A stretch of 64,000 nucleotides of DNA, taken from NCBI GenBank assembly GCA_021464415.1, contig CM038469.1, positions 7,542,501-7,606,500 on the forward strand, in the 5' to 3' direction. A program made the position numbers and the translations under genes. Shown here in pieces: positions 24,301 through 36,895 of the stretch (positions are counted from its first letter, which is position 1; each line of letters begins with the position of its first letter). The notes beneath the pieces were generated by a model. The model had not been told where the DNA came from, searched no databases, and saw only the letters and a list, made by a program, of their open reading frames with translations. This DNA is from Lonicera japonica (taxonomy: Eukaryota; Streptophyta; Magnoliopsida; Dipsacales; Caprifoliaceae).

Positions 24301-27300
24301 CGTACCTTTTTACAGGAGAGAAGCTAGAGTTGAAGATGATAGGTAAGCTAGGGGTTAGGGTTTTACAGGAGATATGCGATTTGTATTTTAACTTCTTCTA
24401 TTATTAAGTTTTTCTATTATTGGTTGAACCCTCAATCAGGGGTGGAGGGAATGCATGTAGGCCTTGTGGGGGCTTAATTAAACCCCAACTTGGATATAAT
24501 TTCTTCCCCCTTTTTTATATAGGTATAGCAATACAAGGACTTTTGTCTAAATATTTATAGTTTAAGGTTGAGTTTGAAGGTCTCAAAATTTGGGGATAAA
24601 ATTATAATTATTTTTGTAAAAACCTCAAAATGATGAAGAGTTTTTTTATATTGACTATAGTATTCCAATAAGCACATAACGAACATGTTATTTAACGTTC
24701 TCGTATTCCTTATGACATTTATTTTTATAATAGATATTCTTGTTAGACGACTCTTTATTTAATAGGTATTTAATATTTTTGTAATGCATGAGTCGGGCTT
24801 GAGAAAGAATTTCATTCTTTTAACTAAAGAAGAACTTCCCCTTTTGAGGGGGTAAATGATTGAATTTTTTGATTAAATTTTGTGGATATGATTTCCATGA
24901 AGTAGATCAAATCCACAAAATTTCATGGTGAACTAAAGATCGATATATATGTGTGCATTTTGATTGTTGAAATTTTAGATATTTAGATCACCGCCATTCC
25001 GGTTGAATTTTTTGATGAAATTTTGTAGAGTTGATTTACTTATCATGGAGATCATCACTACCAAATTTTATTTAAAAATTCAATCATTTATCCCCTTAAA
25101 ATGGGAAATCTATTCTTTCAAGAGTCCGGCTAAATATATATTGTTGTGTTACTTTTTCTTTTTTTTAGTGCTAATGAACCCCCACTGTAATAAAATTCTA
25201 GCTTTGCCACTGCCCATAATATTTTTTGTTATTTCAAATTTGACCAATTTTCAGGTTTTAATGTTTAAAATACCCTCAAACGTATCTACCATGTGTTCGA
25301 ATTAAAATATAATAATAAAATAAACGACACTCCCCGACTCGCGTGTCGGCATGTCGAACCCGACAAGTGGCCTCAAAGAGAGTGTCTGTACTTCATAGTT
25401 GATAGTGGTGATGAGCCTAGCAGACCTGTAATGAATTGCAAATATGATTCCAACTCTCTGTGATGATCTAACGGACTTAGTTTTTTCTTTTAAGGTTTAA
25501 AAACGGCTCATTGTTCTTGGTAATTTCTTTTGTTAATTTTTTTTTAGTGTGAGGTTCTTCTTCTCTATGATTATTTAGGCGATATATTGTTTTGATTTCT
25601 ATATTCATCTGCATATTTACATGGTTCTATTAAAACATATAAAACTAGATAGAGATGGAAAATTGTGTATATCATTAATTGAATTGAATTACATAAAATT
25701 AGGGCTCTATTTATAGAGCGAAATAACTAAACCAACAAGGAAACTAACCTAATTCAAAAAGGAAAAGGAAACTAATCTAATTCAACAAGAAAATAACTAA
25801 ATAAATAATAAGAAATAAGAAAATATAATTTAACACCCCCTCCCCTCAAAGAAGGCTTGAAGAGCATTCTGAGTTTAGAAAAGAACAAGCCGGCGAAGAT
25901 GACTGAGTCTTCGAGAATTTCGATAGGCTGAGCTGTCGAGGATGACTAAGTCCGGTGTAGAACATCTAAAGTAGAAAGGCTGGGTAGAAAATCTGAAATA
26001 GAAAATCTGAGTATAAACTGGATCTGAGAAAAGAAAAACTGAAATAGAAAATCTGAAATCTGAGTAAAAACAGGATCTGAATACGAATAAAGTAAAAAAA
26101 CTAAGTAGAACTAGAATAGAAAATCTGAGAATTTAACACTCTCCCTCACGTGCGACCCCAATTCTCTTGTGGAGAGCAGACGGGAAACAGATAAATTTTA
26201 GATTAACAGATGGGAGATTGAAGTTGAAGATAAATTAAGAAGATTTAGTGGGTTTGATAGCGATGAATAGTGATTTTAGATTGATTGTGGATAGGTGAGT
26301 TTGCGAGAAAGCTATGAGGCAACGAGAGGATTGTATTACTAGATATGGTACGGCGGGCGATACATCTTGTTGCCCATCGGCAGCGGGAGAAGGTCGAGAG
26401 GATCTTACAACTCTGATATCATGTTAAAACATATAAAACTAAAGAGAAATATGAGAAATTGTGTATATCATTGATTGAATTGAATTACATAAAAGGATGG
26501 CTCTATTTATAGAGTGAAATAACTAAACCAACAAGGAAAATGAAACTAACATAATTCAACAAGAAAAAAGGAAACTAATCTAATTCAGCAAGGAAATAAC
26601 TAAATAAATAATAAGAAAATATAATTTAACAGGTTCCACCTTCATTAACTTTTGCCTTTTTTTTTTGGGAAATTTCAGTATGGAAAAAATTCTGGAGAAG
26701 TACGAAAGATACTCTTATGTAGAGAGACAACTCAATGAAACTGGATCCGAATCCCAGGTATCTCACTCAATTTATCCTTCCCAAATTTTTATTGTTAATT
26801 ATAATTATTGACATACCAAGGACTTAACATTAAAGCGTGGTAAAAATTAATTTTGATGCATGGCTTTATACGCCCTATTTTGATATTATAGTATATCAAA
26901 ACAAGGTAAAAAGTATTCTATTTAAGTACGTAGTACAATGCATCAATTTATGTTTTAATATAAAATGTATAGGGTAAAAAATATTAAACCCCCTCAAACT
27001 ATCACTTTTTTGCACTAAACACCCCCCCCCCCCCCAAACTATTAGTTATTATCACTTAACCAGCAAAATTACATAAATGCCCTTGTACAAAGTTGGGTAA
27101 AAAACATAAAACTTCCTCAAACTATCACTTTTTGGCGCTGAACCCCCAATCCCCCCAATATTCTAAAAGTGACACTAAACCCAATTTTGTACAAGGGCAT
27201 TTACGTAATTTTGGGGGTTAAGTGATAACATCTAATAATTTAGGGGGGTTTAGTGTCACTTTTAGAAGATGGGGGGATTTAGTGTCAAAAAGTAATAGTT

Positions 27301-30300
27301 TGAGAGGGTTTAATGTTTTTTACCCATTATATATACTCATATAGAGTCTACCCTTCGCTATAAATTTATGTTGATGTAATCTAAGGCGGGATATTCAAGT
27401 GTAATTTTTCTTTAAACGAGGGAAAAATTGAAATTATTACATGCTAAAATTATTATTTTTCTCTAAAATTGTTAAGTAAATTAAACAAAGTGTTAAGATA
27501 TATACGCGTAATATATATTAACACACAGATTGAAATTTAAGGTGCGCATCTCTCTAAGACGGCTATGCCACTGAAAAAATATTTGGACTTGTAATTCTAT
27601 TTTATAAATAAGTTTTATTAGTCAAAATTAAACGTATTTTTTTTCTCAAAATTAGGGATAGTTAATATGAACTTGTATTTGGAACGGATGGGGTAATTAT
27701 TATTATTATTATTATTATACTATAGGAGCCTGAGATTAACTAGGTACGATAATTATATTTCAGAAAAAAAAAATTAATTAATTTATACCATACTAAAAAA
27801 ATGTGACTATCATTTAAGATGAAGAGATTAAACAACATACACATTTTGCCTCATGGTTGTAAGGACAAACGGAGGAGAAGTTTTAAATTATTATTTTAAG
27901 ATTATAAAATAACAAGTTATAAATAAATAATAGTTTTAAAAATTCAATCTATGTCTCCCAAGAAAATTTTATATACTTCTTCTCCAGTAAACATGAAGAA
28001 AAAAAATGTATACTCTTAAGTGTAATTAAGGGTATGTACTTAAGTTTCACATTTTTTTCTGCATACATTAAATTCCATATAATTAATGACTAAAACTAAA
28101 ACTTCTTAAATTCCATTCAATTGTACGTGTTCTTGGACTTTTGAAATAGTATAAACAAACAATATATGTTAAAACTATTTGGCTGGGACATGAAAAAACT
28201 ATTTATTATTAAATTGGAAAAATCGATCTAAAAAGAAGTAGTGAACACTTGCTTTCAAATGAAATGAGTAGTACAGATATTTGATAAATTTTGCCGAGAG
28301 ATTGTTGGTTTGAAGATCTAAAATGCACAATGTGTTTAGTTGATGTTGTTGCTGAAAAGATTGTGATATAATTTTGCACTATTTTCGTGATTTAATGTAA
28401 ATCAATTGCACACAAAAAGATAGTATGGTTGATTTTTATTATTCTTTTTATCAACCAAATGAACAAAAAGAATATTTTATGCGCTTAAAAAATTATTTAT
28501 GATCAAATTAGTTTCCAAACTAACAGAGCCTGATAATTAGCTCTGATCTCTATGTAGATAAGCTGGTCTCTCGAACAACCAAAGCTCAAGGCCAAGATTG
28601 AAATCCTGGAAAGGAACATAAGGTAATCTATAATTCAGTAATTCTAGATATATATATATATATAGTAACACGAACAATTAATCTATCTATACTAATTATA
28701 AAAGTGTGAACGAGATGGTTGTGCTGAATGTCACATATATAGTGCTGAGATGGTTGTGCTACAGCTGAGATGGTCACCTTCATGAGCGAGAATGGGACAT
28801 CTAATAAACTAGAAAAATCGTGAGTAGTGGATAAGTATTGTAAAGTACTAGAGTAATGCCCACGTTTTGCCCTTTTTAGTCCTATACTATTTGCCCTAAT
28901 ATAGCATTATAACCCTAATTTTATACATATAAATAGAAAACGGAAAGCTCGTTATAAGGGTTCAAAATTTTAGACAATTAACAGTAGAGAGATACATAGA
29001 AAGCTTGTAGCTTGTAACATTCTCTTTGTTGATTGCCTTGAGCCTTATATAGTTAGTTACACACACAAAGGATGACGTACCGCCGGATTAGCATCAAAGC
29101 TACCAGAGAATCTACCTGATAAACAAAAATCTCTGTTTTTCTTACTATTTTCATTTATTATTTCACTGGTTTTACTTACAACTTATCTTGTGGGGAGATC
29201 CAAAATTTTTGTCACCCAAAATTTCTATTTATTTTATTATATTGGTTTATTGTCCAAGTTGATCATGTTTTCACTCTATTATTACTATTGTATTATTTAT
29301 TTATATATTTTTTAAGTTGCAATGGATTTATTTATAGTTTGCTTTTTTTGTTTAGGTTAGTTTTTAATTTAACAAGATACATATTTCACTAAGAATTAAC
29401 AAAGTCCACTAATAATCTTCTAATTATATGAATTTTGGTATCTCAACTAATATCATAATTTTACAATAAAGGGACTATTTTAGATTGGGCTAAACTTTTA
29501 AATTGCACCATAGCTAGCACTATTTTAATCCCAAGGAGTGGACAACATCCCTGCTAGCCCAACCCCTCTGGATCCTCCCTTGATTTGCCCTTGATCGATC
29601 CTAATATATATGCATGAACAAGATAAAAGGTATCACAAGACTATTGATAATTTTTAAGTTGGGATTCACATGTAGTGCGTTAGACTAAATCATTAATGTA
29701 GGTGTCATATTTAAGACCCCTTAACATTTTGTATTTTTTTTCATGTAACATATAACTCTTTCATTTTAAATACTTATATGATTGATCAAGATAATTTTTT
29801 TATGAGATAGTATTTGCTTTGCGACTACTCTCCCATTGAAGAATTTATTTTTTTGAGTAAAGTTAATTACTATGGGTTTTGAATTAAGATTCTACTATAA
29901 ATTAATTACGCTTCATTTTAAATATATTTGCATGCTGTTAATCAACAATGTATATATATTATTAATAAAGTTTAGACAGCTTATATAAAAAAAATGTAAT
30001 TGTTTTTTCTTTGATACTTAGATTCAAGGAAATCTTATAATGAATTCATCAAAGGTACAATTATATAAGTAAAATGAGAATTCAATATTATTGCATCAAA
30101 TTAAATATCAATTTTTCTACAATTTCTAAAATTATTACTATTCTTTATATTTTATTTTTATTAAGTTATAATTTTAAAAATTGATATTGGTGTGTATGTT
30201 AGTTTAGTCTTATTAACTTATTAATTATAGTGTATTCTATCCAAATAACTATTATGCTATTTAAGGATTAAAAATTATGTCTCATAATCACGTGCTTTAT

Positions 30301-33300
30301 AACAAGTATATAAAATACATGTAATTGGTCAAGAACTAAAACCTACTATTAAATAATTGAAATCATGTAACTGGTGACCAATACAATAATCGTATTTGTG
30401 TACAATATGTACGTACCTAGCCTTATTGTTAGTTATCATGCATGTCGTTATCATAATATTTAATTTAGTATTTTAGTTAGAAGTTTTTAAATGGGTCTTT
30501 GAGCATCTAAACCAAGTCAAATAAATTTTTTTGGATGCAGTCTACTAACTTTATTATTATTATTTTTTTAAGCTTGCGGTCCCTTAGGTACAGTATCTAC
30601 CTTTTACGATGACTCAAATACATAGTTACTATACTTGAATATGTGTGATTTCTCAGTCACAAATACAAAATTTGTGACTGAGAAATCTCAGTTCAACAGA
30701 TAAAGTACATGTGACCGAGAAATTTTGATTCACTGATGCTGTATTTATAATCGAGAAATCAGATATACCGAATTTAAGGGATCGCATCCTTTAAAAAAAG
30801 CAGGGTCCACTAACTTTTAAAATATATATATATATATATATATTTTAAAACAAGGATGGATTCTAATTTTTTCTTTTTAAATTTTACCAGATTTGGTGGG
30901 TTACTTGGTTTGTTGAAGAAAAAAAAATTCACTTGCATTAAATTTAAAAGAATGCATTGAGATGATACATACTTTGATATAAAATAAACGAAATTGTAGG
31001 AACTACGTGGGAGAAGATCTTGATGCTTTAAACCTTAGGGAGCTTCAGCAGTTGGAGCAACAACTTGATACTGCCCTCAAGCGAGCCCGAAGCAGGAAGG
31101 CATATATAATACTTGATTTATAACTTGGTTGATTAATTTTTAAAAAAAAATTATTTCTAAATATTTCAGTTGTTGTATATAATTATATCCACCACTCTTA
31201 TGTTAATTTGCAGAACCAACTTATGCATGAGTCTATCTCCGCCCTTCAGAAAAAGGTAACGCTACTGAAATTTAATTAATTTTGTTTTGTACTAGACACA
31301 AAATTACACGCGATATACATGTCGCTTCGTTTTATAGCATGCAAAGAGGATTTATATCGCGCGTCTATGGAGCTGTTGTGTTCAGTGCAAACTGTGCAGG
31401 TAAAATAAACTTGCCAGAGTCACATTAATTAATCCAATACAGTTGGTCTGCATCAAAATTGTAGATAACTTCACCGGGGTGAGGGACACTTCATTTATGT
31501 TGTGCTCGTGTGGTACTTACTGAAAATAATTAAACACGCATATAAACGTAAAAAAGTCCCGAAAGTTATATACCAAATACATTTGAATCATACATTTATA
31601 CTAGAGTTTGGAAAATTGAGAGGAAGCTTTGAATGAAAAAGATTATAACTTTAAGGTTTTGTTTGATACCAATATGGAAAATGAAAAAGAATTAACTAAT
31701 TTGGGTGAGAAGATGAAAAATAAGTCGAACAATGTGGTGAGATGCCCTCCATCTCATAATCTCATATTTTTGTGAGTATATCCTTCATTTCCCCTTATGT
31801 TTTGTGAAAAAAAATTCTTCACAGAAATCTTTTTCATGGAAGAAGTTAAAGAGTAAGAGTTAATTTCATCACATCTCTCAACCTTATTTTCCATCTTATC
31901 ATCCAAATTGGTTATTTTTCTTTTTATGTTCCATGTTGCTATCAAATGGAGGATAAATGTTTTTAATTAATTTCCACTCCTACACTTTGTCACACTAGCT
32001 TTCATACTTAAGGTTGGACACTTTCAATAGTGCTTGTATATAAGTTTATAACTTTAAATATTTTTAATTGCCACTCCTTCACTTTCTTGCACATATATAT
32101 CCACATTTATACTCACTCAATGAATTCTAGCCACTGCGCTTGGCTACAAATCACTATTTTGACACAACTTGTGATCTTATTGATATACTAATTCAGTCCC
32201 TCCATTTTAAATTAAGAGTCTAATATTTATTCTTTTTTGAGATGTTTCAAACTTAGAATCTAGTTTCGTTTTTAGAGCATTCTCATGTATCAAATCTACC
32301 AATACCAAATGGTTTTCTTCTAGTCCATTGATTAGATTGCAATAAGTCAAATTAAAATTTTAATTGCAACGGAGAGAAAGCTTTTCTTGTACAAGGATAT
32401 GACATATCTAAACCTACATTGTATTGTGACAGGATAGAGCATTGGAAGAGCAAAACGATCAACTGGCGAAGAAGGTAACCTTGTAAAAATCCTTTTCCAT
32501 TGCCTATCATATAACTTTTGTCTTTGGGAACAGCAATAAAATGTGTATATGGGGAAAAATTGATATTCTAATACTTGTTTGATTCGAGTTTTTATTCGGT
32601 TCTAAAGTTTAAAATGGCCATTTCAGATAGGAAGTATATATGAACCGCATCAACTAGTTATTCAACCTTTTGAAATGAACCGCAAGAAACTCTTAATGTA
32701 AATTTACCAATTCAAAATTATATAAACAAATAAAAATTCGAACTAAACGAATAACACCTATATATTAATGTGCAATGGTCGCATTATTAAATATGTCAAT
32801 TTTCTAAGTTAAAAATACGTAAGATATAGAATGTCATTCCTGTAATAAAATATATGAAATGGAAACAGTTGAAAGATAAAGAGAAGGTGGCGGTAGAGAG
32901 GGAGATGAAGCTACAAGGGCAACACTTACGCACCTTCACGTTACCACAACTACCACCTTCTCCTTTCCCTTCTCTCACAATTGGGTACTCTCTCTCTCTC
33001 TCTCACACACACACACAGTCACACAGAGACACCCTATAATTATAATCTTTCTCTGAAAAATCTATCTTGTTTATAAATGATTTCATATTCAATAAAATGA
33101 TAATTTTAAGTTAATTGGAAATTGCTACTCTTACTCCTTAGAGCATCCACAGTGGGTAGGGTAAAATGATAAATTTACCCTACCCAAACCATAGCGGAAG
33201 AAAATGTAGGCTAAAATTTTAGCAGGTAGGGTACCGAACGAATAAATTTACCTTACGGCTAAATTTTACTCATACGAATGTGGCTCATTCGTATGACCTT

Positions 33301-34030
33301 TTTTTTTTTTTTTTTTGTGAAAAGCCTCATACAATAGTGGCACATTTGTATGACTTTTTTTTTTTTTTTTTGATAAAACTCATACAATAGTGGCTCGTTC
33401 GTATGAGCTCTTTTTTTTTTTTTTAACCGCTTCATTCGTATGCATCATTTTAATTTTTTTACCCTATCCGTTGTATTCTCCTCTAAAATGTAATTAAATG
33501 TATGTTAAATTTAGCCTAAATTTTTTCACTACGTTGTGGATGCTCTTAATCTATGCTATTTTATTTTTACAAAATAATGTCGTACCAATGAAATAAATTT
33601 GTATGTACTTGCTTTAATTGCCTCCTTGTCTGTCAATCTTTCTTTCTTTATTTCTATAATTTGAATTATGCCACATCGATCAGTATATATAAAAAGTTGT
33701 TTGAAAATAGAGTATATTTAGCATTACTCATATTTAATTAACTAGTGTTTGATAATCACTTACACATTTAATTATCACTGGATCAATGTTATTATATATT
33801 TTTAAATGTAAAAAATTATGGGATATCCTTTTGCACACACATGCAAAATATGACGTTTACTAATATTAATATATAGGGAATATATGGAAGTGGTTTGATT
33901 AATTGAATTTGAAAATGATTTTTGCAGTGGTACCTCTCTGGAAGGAATGGGAATTATAAATAATGAAGATGTACGTAAAACTTCCAATTCACTCATGCCA
34001 CATTGGATGCTTTCTCATCTTAACCAATAA
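20153..34030 (+). CDS. FUL-like: AP1/FUL-clade (SQUAMOSA-type) MADS-box transcription factor, FUL-like
   Basis: Eight exons: 20153-20337, 26679-26757, 28558-28622, 31000-31099, 31214-31255, 32433-32474, 32869-32984, 33928-34030. They join in frame to 243 aa. Exon sizes (185, 79, 65, 100, 42, 42) are the classic MIKC pattern. Residues 1-61 are the MADS DNA-binding/dimerisation domain, starting [14 protein letters not shown]. The I region and K domain (about 88-171) include [20 protein letters not shown] and DRALEEQN. The C-terminus has LMPHWML, a variant of the FUL-like motif LMPPWML; there is no euAP1 farnesylation tail, so it is FUL-type rather than AP1. Family members control floral transition, meristem identity and fruit development. 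All junctions are GT-AG except intron 4, AAG|GC...AG (31099/31100), a GC-AG intron. Intron 1 is 6.3 kb and repeat-laden. It looks functional; the paralogue (FUL versus AGL79/MBP20 type) is unsure. Confidence 0.95.
20931..20975. promoter_or_regulatory. (CT)n tract in MADS intron 1
   Basis: An uninterrupted 45-bp CT run in the first part of the long first intron, where AP1/FUL-type genes often carry regulatory elements. It matches the sequence bound by BPC/GAGA-type factors. Function is inferred. Confidence 0.45.
21326..21578. mobile_element. Stowaway-type MITE in intron 1
   Basis: Starts CTCCCTCCCGTCCCAAAT and ends ATTTGGGACGGAGGGAG, the textbook Stowaway (Tc1/mariner) ends, flanked by TA on both sides. 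253 bp, non-coding. It interrupts the first unit of the 140-bp tandem repeat that follows. Confidence 0.93.
21579..22180. repeat. 140-bp minisatellite, about 4.3 units, in intron 1
   Basis: Units start at about 21581, 21721, 21861, 22000 and 22140 with TTTGGAAGATATTTAGTG or close variants. Each contains TTAGCTAACCATCGAACTTG and GAGCTTTTACCTATCATAC. A further partial unit (about 21236-21320) lies before the Stowaway. The array is regular and non-coding. Confidence 0.93.
22175..22500. mobile_element. MITE-A copy in intron 1
   Basis: Left end GATAACCAGATCG followed by AAAAATAAGTTGAGG pairs with the right end CAACTTATTTTCCATCTTC and TTGCTATCAAACAGAGC. About 325 bp. Confidence 0.65.
22873..23036. 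mobile_element. Small inverted-repeat MITE in intron 1
   Basis: Left end GGGCGATGATATTGGCATTT pairs imperfectly with the right end ACTAATATTATTATCC. The middle has ATAACAAAAGGTGTCCC opposite AAATATCACTAAAAA. The same family lies inside the D blocks (about 8976-9135, 10856-10997, 16364-16524). Confidence 0.6.
24264..24298. promoter_or_regulatory. (GA)n tract in intron 1
   Basis: An uninterrupted GA run of about 35 bp, the second GA/CT tract in this intron and the third counting the 5' leader. Possible BPC-factor binding site, or simply a microsatellite within transposon DNA. Confidence 0.4.
24437..25212. mobile_element. hAT-like element nested in intron 1
   Basis: Starts CAGGGGTGGA and ends TTTGCCACTG, ends typical of many plant hATs. 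Flanked by CCCTCAAT (24429-24436) and CCCATAAT (25213-25220), a decayed 8-bp duplication (6 of 8). Interior non-coding. Confidence 0.6.
25628..26631 (-). mobile_element. 1.0-kb TRIM-like LTR retrotransposon in intron 1
   Basis: Direct repeats 25628-25835 (208 bp) and 26422-26631 (210 bp). On the minus strand the 5' LTR starts TGTTAAATTATATTTTC, has a TATA box in CTCTATAAATAGAGCC and ends TTTTAACA. It is followed by the primer-binding site TGATATCAGAG (initiator-Met type, one mismatch). A polypurine tract, GAGGGGAGGGGG (about 25836-25847), precedes the 3' LTR. GGTTC flanks both sides (25623-25627, 26632-26636). The interior of about 586 bp shows no gag or pol frame. It lies only 47 bp before exon 2 of the MADS gene, in antisense orientation. 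Confidence 0.92.
26972..27325. mobile_element. Fold-back MITE in intron 2
   Basis: Left end GGGTAAAAAATATTAAACCC and right end, reversed, GGGTAAAAAACATTAAACCC. Inner repeats of CTCAAACTATCACTTTTT and TTTTGTACAAGGGCATTTA pair across the middle, and it contains C and G homopolymer runs. About 354 bp; no clear target duplication. Confidence 0.75.
30565..30810. repeat. Inverted-repeat element with an 18-bp perfect hairpin, intron 3
   Basis: GATTTCTCAGTCACAAAT (about 30648-30665) is followed after 5 nt by its exact complement ATTTGTGACTGAGAAATC. Outer arms TTAAGCTTGCGGTCCCTTA and TAAGGGATCGCATCCTTTAA pair imperfectly. MITE-like, without a clear target duplication. Confidence 0.65.
31650..31955. 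mobile_element. MITE-A copy in intron 5
   Basis: Best-preserved copy: left end GGTTTTGTTTGATACCAATA and right end, reversed, CCTCCATTTGATAGCAACAT. AATTTGGGTGAGAAGATG opposes CATCTTATCATCCAAATT. Confidence 0.75.
33141..33545. mobile_element. PIF/Harbinger-type (Tourist-like) MITE in intron 7
   Basis: Starts GAGCATCCACAGTGG and ends TTGTGGATGCTC, flanked by TTA on both sides (33138-33140, 33546-33548). The interior has three units of about 58 bp, each containing CATACAATAGTGGC or CATTCGTATG words and ending in long T-runs. Confidence 0.85.
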
Positions 34031-36186
34031 GTGGGGAGATAAACATTATTTTTAGTTCTCTTTTTTTTTTTCCATGTTAAAGTGGATTTTTATTATTTCA
34101 TTTTGGTAAGTGGGGAGATAAATATTAATGCCAATTTATATCATGTCCAAAGTGGAATTATTAGCTCTCCCAATTAAGATGTTCCAAACACTTGTCTTTT
34201 CCAGGAAAAATTGCATTTTAATAATTTTGGCATTCTTACAGTTCTTATAGCCAAACTTTTGTTTGATGAAAAAATAAAGAAATAATTGAATAATAATCAA
34301 TTTTTATGAAGAATTGAGAGGGGGAAAAAAGATATTTTTATTTGATTTGGTTATATGTTTTCCATTCTTTTCATACTTCTGGTGGAATTTTTTCTTACCC
34401 ATTTTTCAAAAGAGTTGGATTCCATGAAAAATTAAAATGATATTAGAGCATCTTACCAAATTATTTATGTCATTTTCCAAAATCTCATAAACGCTTATGA
34501 GAATCGATCAGTTGTTTTTAGTCTTTTTCTAAATTTGCAATTAACCGTGCCCATAAACATTTATTTTTGGACTTTTTGAATAGACAATTTTTCTTAGGGT
34601 TTCTAAACTAAAGGATTCTTTCACTTGCTCCAAAAGTATCAATCTTCTAATGGTATGGTAAAATGCCATCCCATATGCTATGAACTATTATCTGTACAAA
34701 TAGTTGTTTTGGCATTTAATTACTTACACAAGAACTATTCATAATTACAAGAGGTTATCCCATTTTAATACAACATATCCCTGTTCCTTGAGTCTGATTT
34801 GATTACTTGATTACAATATAATCAATCAAGATTTCAACAACTTACGGCAATACTAATATTTTCTTTCTTCCTTCACTCAACCTCATCATCTTCATTCTCG
34901 CAATTGCCACCATCAACCAAATGTTCTTTACATTTCATTATATAATTAACATTAGGTTCAACTCACACTAGCTAAGCGTAAAATTAAGTAGTTTTACACC
35001 CACAATAGGGTGGGGGCGGGTTGGTGGGTTTAAGGGATTTATGCAAACTAATGCATACATTTTTCTAACGTAATACTATATCTATAGAGTGTCTTTCTTT
35101 TTTGGAGAGGGGGGTATGCAACTTAAGAAGATATTGCACTTGAATTACACTAATTTCAAGGGAATATTTGTATTTACACCCCACATATATTTAAATTGGC
35201 ATTTTGAGTCTGCACGTCATATTTTGTTTTCATTGTCTTTGCACCCCAATGTTAGTATCTTCCGTTTGGATGTTAATTAAGTGGAAAAAATTAATGACAA
35301 TTTTACCCTTTATCTTCATCTTCATCTTCATCTCCTTAATTATTATATGCATCTGAGTTAAGCCAATTGATATTGTCTCCGGACATGGAGAGGTCATAAT
35401 CTATACACACATTAATTATAGTCAAGCAGTGTTTGAATTTAGTTCTCTACCCTTCTTACTGCTTTAGTTTAAATTATTTTTGAAACAAAGAATGATCTTT
35501 GTGAGTTAAAAAAATATATATATTAATAATGATAGTGTGCATGTATATATACTCTCTTTGTTGTAAGGTTTCACTTGGGCTTTTATACTTTTTGTGGAAA
35601 ACATAATTCAGTTTAGTTGATGACGAAAAATAAAACTTATTGACGTGGTGAGGTAAGGTATAAAAGATTTGGGACGTCCAACAAAATAAAACTTTTAATT
35701 TGGGACGTCAAAAAAAAAGAAGTGAAATTACTTTTAATATGAAATGGAGGAAGTAAATAGCTCGAAGAATTTGAGAACCACGACAGTCAAATTACTTGGC
35801 CACACCAGTGAACAAAACAAAAATATTATGTGCTGTACTAAATGATTCTTAGAGATGAATTCTTGATAATGGAATTTTAACGGATGGTGATGTATTTTTT
35901 GGTGACACTGGAAAATGATGGAATTTGAGGGTGTAAATTAAAGATTTAAGTGTGTAGCTCTTTTTCTATATGTAGGGGGATCTTAAGGTTAAATCATTTG
36001 GGAGAATGTAAATGAAGTCTAAGAGCAAAATTGTCGTTTACTAACTTACTTAACAGAAGTTGACAGAAAAAACTAACGGCGGGGTGAAAAGACAAAGAAA
36101 ATAAAATGTAAACCACTTAAAATGTGAATACAAGATATCTGAATTTAAAGTAATGAATAATCAAGAATAAAAGCTAAATGCTATTG
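34031..36186. other. Intergenic: 3' flank of the MADS gene and downstream spacer
   Basis: No gene recognised. The first few hundred bases should hold the MADS 3' UTR, but no polyadenylation site can be assigned firmly. About 35552-35755 has decayed Stowaway-like ends (TACTCTCTTTG and ATGGAGGAAGTA) and a TTTGGGACGTC inner word. A small open frame at 35089-35280 has no recognisable domain. Confidence 0.5.
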
Positions 36187-36845
36187 TTAGATCTGGTACA
36201 TTATCACGTACCAAAATGGAGAAGCTAGTCTTAGTTTGAGAATAAGGCAATACCTTAATCTTTCACAAAGGCGTGCTAAAGCATCTGAACCCGTTCTAGA
36301 AGCAACATCCTCAATCTCATAAGCATTCAATGGAGTCAAACTCTCTTTCAGCCTAAACTCGCACAGCTCTTTCAATGAACATGCATCCGTCAACACTGCC
36401 GAATGTCCAACACCAGCTTCAAGTTTTTGGACTTCCCCAATGCACCTACATAAAAAATTTTACATCAGAACTGTAGTGGTCCATTTGGTTTGAAGAGAAA
36501 ATTTATTCTTCTTAAGACTAAGAGATAACATTCATATATCATACCCAATCAACAGGTGATGGATACCAAGCATATGTAGATTTCTCGTTAGGTGCTTGAC
36601 CATAGCTATTGTATATCCCCGTCCATAGATTCTTCCATCCCTCGTGGAGATTAGAGAGTGAGAATGTCTGCAAGCCACAAGCCGGACTCCATTTGGGATA
36701 ACTAAAACGGGTAAGTTTCGAAGCATCATTTCAGATCCATTTGTGGCGCATGAAAAGAATCCGGTTTGTGGGCCGAGGCCTACTTGGCCAGTCCTAGAAC
36801 CCCCCCAAGCATAAAGAGCACCTTTCTTAGTCAATGCACAAGCAG

Positions 36846-36895
36846 TGGCGGACCTCGGAATTTTGTGGGTTGGGGGGGGGGGGGGGGGAATTCAA
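36846..36895. mobile_element. hAT end fragment in the RCC1 pseudogene
   Basis: CAGTGGCGGACCTCGGAATT followed by a G-run matches the end of the complete MITE at 37179-37512. No matching right end is found before the next RCC1 exon, so most of this element, with some of the gene, has been deleted. Confidence 0.65.

Larger units (their letters stand above)
23950..25398. mobile_element. Copy of the 49372-49826 hAT family with nested insertion
   Basis: The left part (about 23960-24125: GACACGTGAGGG, ATATGCAATAACGTAATAAA, TTGCATTAATAATCCAAATA) and the right end (GAGAGTGTCTGTACTTCATAG, ending 25398) match the intact element in the RING gene intron. Between them are a GA tract and a second hAT-like element. 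The left terminus is eroded. Confidence 0.6.

Noticed and set aside
28690..28740. Helitron 5' end (TCTATACTAATTATAAAAGTG)
   Set aside because: The start resembles a Helitron, but I could not find a hairpin plus CTAG terminus at a sensible distance, so no element is called.
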